From Bradyrhizobium sp. Tv2a-2 (lineage in GTDB: Bacteria; Pseudomonadota; Alphaproteobacteria; Rhizobiales; Xanthobacteraceae), in the NCBI RefSeq assembly GCF_000472425.1, contig NZ_AXAI01000001.1, positions 492,502-556,501 of the forward strand: a stretch of DNA of 64,000 bases. The letters are read 5' to 3'. Below are positions 61,382 to 64,000 of this stretch, in pieces. The notes beneath the pieces were generated by a model. The model had not been told where the DNA came from and ran no database searches. It saw only the letters and a program-made list of their open reading frames with translations. Position 1 is the stretch's first letter. Each line of letters opens with the position of its first letter. Both the position numbers and the translations under genes were made by a program.

Positions 61382-64000
61382 ATGTCCGAAAAGCCCCAAA
61401 AGTCCGACGCCAAAGACTATTCCAAGACCCTCTATCTGCCGCAGACCGAATTTCCGATGCGCGCAGGCCTGCCCCAGCGCGAGCCGGAGCTCCTGGCGCG
61501 CTGGAACGAGATCGGCCTCTATGGCCGGCTCCGCCAGCAGGCCAAGGGCAAGACCAAATTCGTCCTGCATGACGGCCCGCCCTATGCCAACGGCCATATC
61601 CATATCGGCACGGCGCTGAACAAGATCCTGAAGGATCTCGTCACCAAGAGCCAGCAGATGCTTGGCCTCGATTCCAACTACGTTCCGGGCTGGGATTGCC
61701 ACGGCCTGCCGATCGAATGGAAGGTCGAGGAGGAGAATTACCGCTCCAAGGGCAAGCAGAAGCCGGACTTCCGCGACTCCGCCGCCATGGTGGCGTTCCG
61801 CCGGGAATGCCGCGCCTATGCCACGCACTGGCTCAACGTCCAGCGCGAAGAGTTCAAACGGCTCGGCGTCATCGGCGACTGGGATCACCCCTACGCCACC
61901 ATGAGCTATCCGGCCGAAGCCCAGATCGCGCGCGAATTGATGAAGTTCGCCGCCAACGGCACGCTCTACCGTGGCTCGAAGCCCGTGATGTGGAGCGTGG
62001 TGGAGAAGACGGCGCTCGCCGAAGCGGAGGTCGAATACGAGGACTACACCTCGGATATGGTGTGGGTGAAATTTCCGGTCACATCGCCCGCGCATGGCGC
62101 GCTGGCGCAAGCAAGCGTGGTGATCTGGACCACCACGCCCTGGACCCTGCCGGGCAACCGCGCCATTTCCTTCTCGCCCAAGATCGCCTACGGGCTCTAC
62201 AAGGTGACGGAAGCGCCTGCCGACAATTGGGCCAGGACCGGCGATCTTCTGATCCTGGCCGATGCGCTTGCCGAGGACGTCTTCAAGCAGGCGCGCGTCA
62301 CGTCGTACGAGAAGGTGCGCGATATCCCCGGCGACACGCTGGATGCGGTCGAATGCGCGCATCCGCTGAAAGGCCTGGCCGGCGGCTATGACTTCACCGT
62401 GCCGCTGCTGTCAGGCGATCACGTCACCGACGACACCGGCACCGGCTTCGTGCACACCGCGCCGAGCCACGGCCGCGAGGACTTCGACGTCTGGACGGCG
62501 AACGGGCGGGAGCTCGCTAGCCGCGGCATCAACACCGCGATCCCCTACACCGTCGATGAGAATGGTGCCTTCACTGAGCAGGCGCCGGGCTTTGTCGGCA
62601 AGCGCGTCATCAACGACAAGGGCGAGAAGGGCGACGCCAACGAGGCCGTGATCAAGGCCTTGATCGACGCTGGCAAGTTGCTCGCACGCGGCCGCCTGAA
62701 GCATCAGTATCCGCATTCCTGGCGCTCCAAGAAGCCGGTGATCTTCCGCAACACGCCGCAGTGGTTCATTGCGATGGACAAGGACATCGCCGGCAATGGC
62801 AAGGCGAAATCTGGCGACACCCTGCGCGCCCGTGCGCTGCACGCGATCTCCGTCACGCAGTGGGTACCGCCGTCGGGCCAGAACCGCATCACCGGCATGA
62901 TCGAGGCCCGCCCTGACTGGGTGATCTCGCGTCAGCGCGCCTGGGGCGTGCCGATCGCGGTGTTCGTGCGCGAGAAGGGCGACGGCTCGGCCGAGATCCT
63001 CCAGGACGAGGCCGTCAACAAGCGCATTGCGGATGCCTTCGAGCAGGAAGGTGCGGACGCCTGGTATGCCGAAGGCGCGCGTGAGCGTTTCCTCGCAAGC
63101 CGCAGCAATGAGGATTGGCAGAAGGTCGACGACATCCTCGATGTCTGGTTCGATTCCGGCTCGACCCACGCATTTGTGCTGGAGGACCCCAAGCATTTCC
63201 CGGGCCTCGCCGGCATCAAACGCAAGGCCGATGGCGGCGACGACACCGTGATGTATCTGGAAGGAAGCGACCAGCACCGCGGCTGGTTCCACTCCTCGCT
63301 GCTGGAGAGCTGCGGCACCCGCGGCCGCGCGCCTTACGACATCGTGCTGACTCACGGCTTCACCCAGGATGAGCACGGCCGCAAGATGTCGAAGTCGCTC
63401 GGCAACACCATCGAGCCGCAGGCGGTGATCAAGCAGTCGGGCGCGGATATCCTGAGGCTCTGGGTCGCGGCCTGCGACTACACCGACGACCAGCGCATCG
63501 GCCCCGAGATCCTGAAGAACACGGTCGAGACCTATCGCAAGCTGCGCAACACCATCCGCTGGATGCTCGGCTCGCTGCATCATTTCAAGAGCGGAGAGAC
63601 GGTTGCGGTCGCCGACATGCCCGAGCTCGAGCGCTACATGCTGCACGAGTTGTCGTTGCGCGCGGCAGCGATCCGCAAGGCCTATGAGGAGTTCGACTAC
63701 AAGACGGTGGTCGCGACGCTGTCGGCCTTCATGAACAGCGAATTGTCGGCGTTCTATTTCGACATCCGCAAGGATACGCTGTACTGCGACCCGCCGTCAT
63801 CGGTGGCGCGTAAATCCGCGCTCACCACCATCGACATGATCTGCGATGCGGTGCTGAAATGGCTCGCGCCGATCCTGAGCTTCACCTGCGACGAAGCCTG
63901 GCCCCAGTACCGGCCCGAGGGCGCGCCGTCCGTGCATCTGACGACCTTCCCTGATGGTCTGGAGGATTTCCGCAACGATGAGCTCGCGGCGAAATGGACC
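61382..64000 (+). CDS. ileS: isoleucyl-tRNA synthetase, truncated by the window edge
   Basis: The first 873 codons of a class Ia synthetase are present; the 3' end (roughly 100-130 residues by family length) lies beyond 64000. The HIGH motif reads HIHIG (residues 72-76) within [17 protein letters not shown], and KMSKS is at about 668-672 in [10 protein letters not shown]. The editing domain is present ([24 protein letters not shown]). It charges tRNA-Ile and edits valine. The ATG at 61382 starts [27 protein letters not shown]. Confidence 0.97.
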   Translation, partial: MSEKPQKSDAKDYSKTLYLPQTEFPMRAGLPQREPELLARWNEIGLYGRLRQQAKGKTKFVLHDGPPYANGHIHIGTALNKILKDLVTKSQQMLGLDSNYVPGWDCHGLPIEWKVEEENYRSKGKQKPDFRDSAAMVAFRRECRAYATHWLNVQREEFKRLGVIGDWDHPYATMSYPAEAQIARELMKFAANGTLYRGSKPVMWSVVEKTALAEAEVEYEDYTSDMVWVKFPVTSPAHGALAQASVVIWTTTPWTLPGNRAISFSPKIAYGLYKVTEAPADNWARTGDLLILADALAEDVFKQARVTSYEKVRDIPGDTLDAVECAHPLKGLAGGYDFTVPLLSGDHVTDDTGTGFVHTAPSHGREDFDVWTANGRELASRGINTAIPYTVDENGAFTEQAPGFVGKRVINDKGEKGDANEAVIKALIDAGKLLARGRLKHQYPHSWRSKKPVIFRNTPQWFIAMDKDIAGNGKAKSGDTLRARALHAISVTQWVPPSGQNRITGMIEARPDWVISRQRAWGVPIAVFVREKGDGSAEILQDEAVNKRIADAFEQEGADAWYAEGARERFLASRSNEDWQKVDDILDVWFDSGSTHAFVLEDPKHFPGLAGIKRKADGGDDTVMYLEGSDQHRGWFHSSLLESCGTRGRAPYDIVLTHGFTQDEHGRKMSKSLGNTIEPQAVIKQSGADILRLWVAACDYTDDQRIGPEILKNTVETYRKLRNTIRWMLGSLHHFKSGETVAVADMPELERYMLHELSLRAAAIRKAYEEFDYKTVVATLSAFMNSELSAFYFDIRKDTLYCDPPSSVARKSALTTIDMICDAVLKWLAPILSFTCDEAWPQYRPEGAPSVHLTTFPDGLEDFRNDELAAKWT

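Overview
The window is chromosomal DNA of a high-G+C alphaproteobacterium, most likely Bradyrhizobium or a near relative. The evidence is the protein content, the gene neighbourhoods (ychF-pth-rplY, uvrC-pgsA-moaD-moaE) and several families of palindromic intergenic repeats that I associate with Bradyrhizobiaceae. Most of the window is ordinary core genome. I found no rRNA, tRNA, CRISPR array, transposase or integrase.

Layout. 1-3.9 kb: small exported or hypothetical proteins and two translationally coupled MaoC-type hotdog genes. 4.1-5.9 kb: a low-G+C two-gene insert between a 14-codon stub and a complete copy of a DUF4282 membrane-protein gene; this is the clearest foreign segment. 6.4-14 kb: translation and envelope housekeeping (ychF, pth, rplY, a UbiK-like protein, lgt, a NDUFAF7-type methyltransferase, pgeF). 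14-18.3 kb: prs, then a carbohydrate ABC importer with a binding protein and two permeases but no ATPase. 18.4-27.5 kb: a Gly-rich exported protein, a CYTH-CHAD protein, a serine hydrolase, a GH1/GH17 glucan pair and a Tat-exported SGNH hydrolase. 27.6-36 kb: an aerobic CO dehydrogenase cluster on the minus strand, coxC-M-S-L-D-E plus an XdhC/CoxF-type gene. CoxL carries the form-I AYRCSFR loop. 36-37 kb: an FMN riboswitch and ribH directly upstream of coxC. 37-50 kb: proC, hisS, a branched-chain aminotransferase, a MarR-response regulator-sensor kinase operon, RNase T2, rlmJ, a cold-shock gene and an outer-membrane barrel. 50.6-64 kb: uvrC, pgsA, moaD, moaE, prmB, an omega-aminotransferase, a degenerate EAL protein, a HAD-IIA phosphatase, a CheY-like regulator, ribF and ileS, which runs off the right edge.

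How the genes may work together. CoxL needs molybdopterin cytosine dinucleotide, CoxM needs FAD and CoxS carries two [2Fe-2S] clusters. The window also holds moaD/moaE for molybdopterin, and ribH and ribF for flavin. The FMN-riboswitch transcript of ribH may read through into the cox regulator gene coxC. An exact 12-bp direct repeat with a 21-bp period lies 100 bp upstream of coxM; it is a good candidate operator for the LytTR domain of CoxC.

Repeats. At least five kinds of palindromic intergenic element are present. One is a 104-bp two-hairpin module found three times, each immediately behind a gene stop codon, with a 26-bp mini-form elsewhere. The most interesting candidates for undescribed biology are the 4.1-5.9 kb island (a DUF6610-like protein with a tRNA-guanine-transglycosylase-like motif pattern plus a four-helix membrane protein) and the regulatory architecture of the ribH-cox region.
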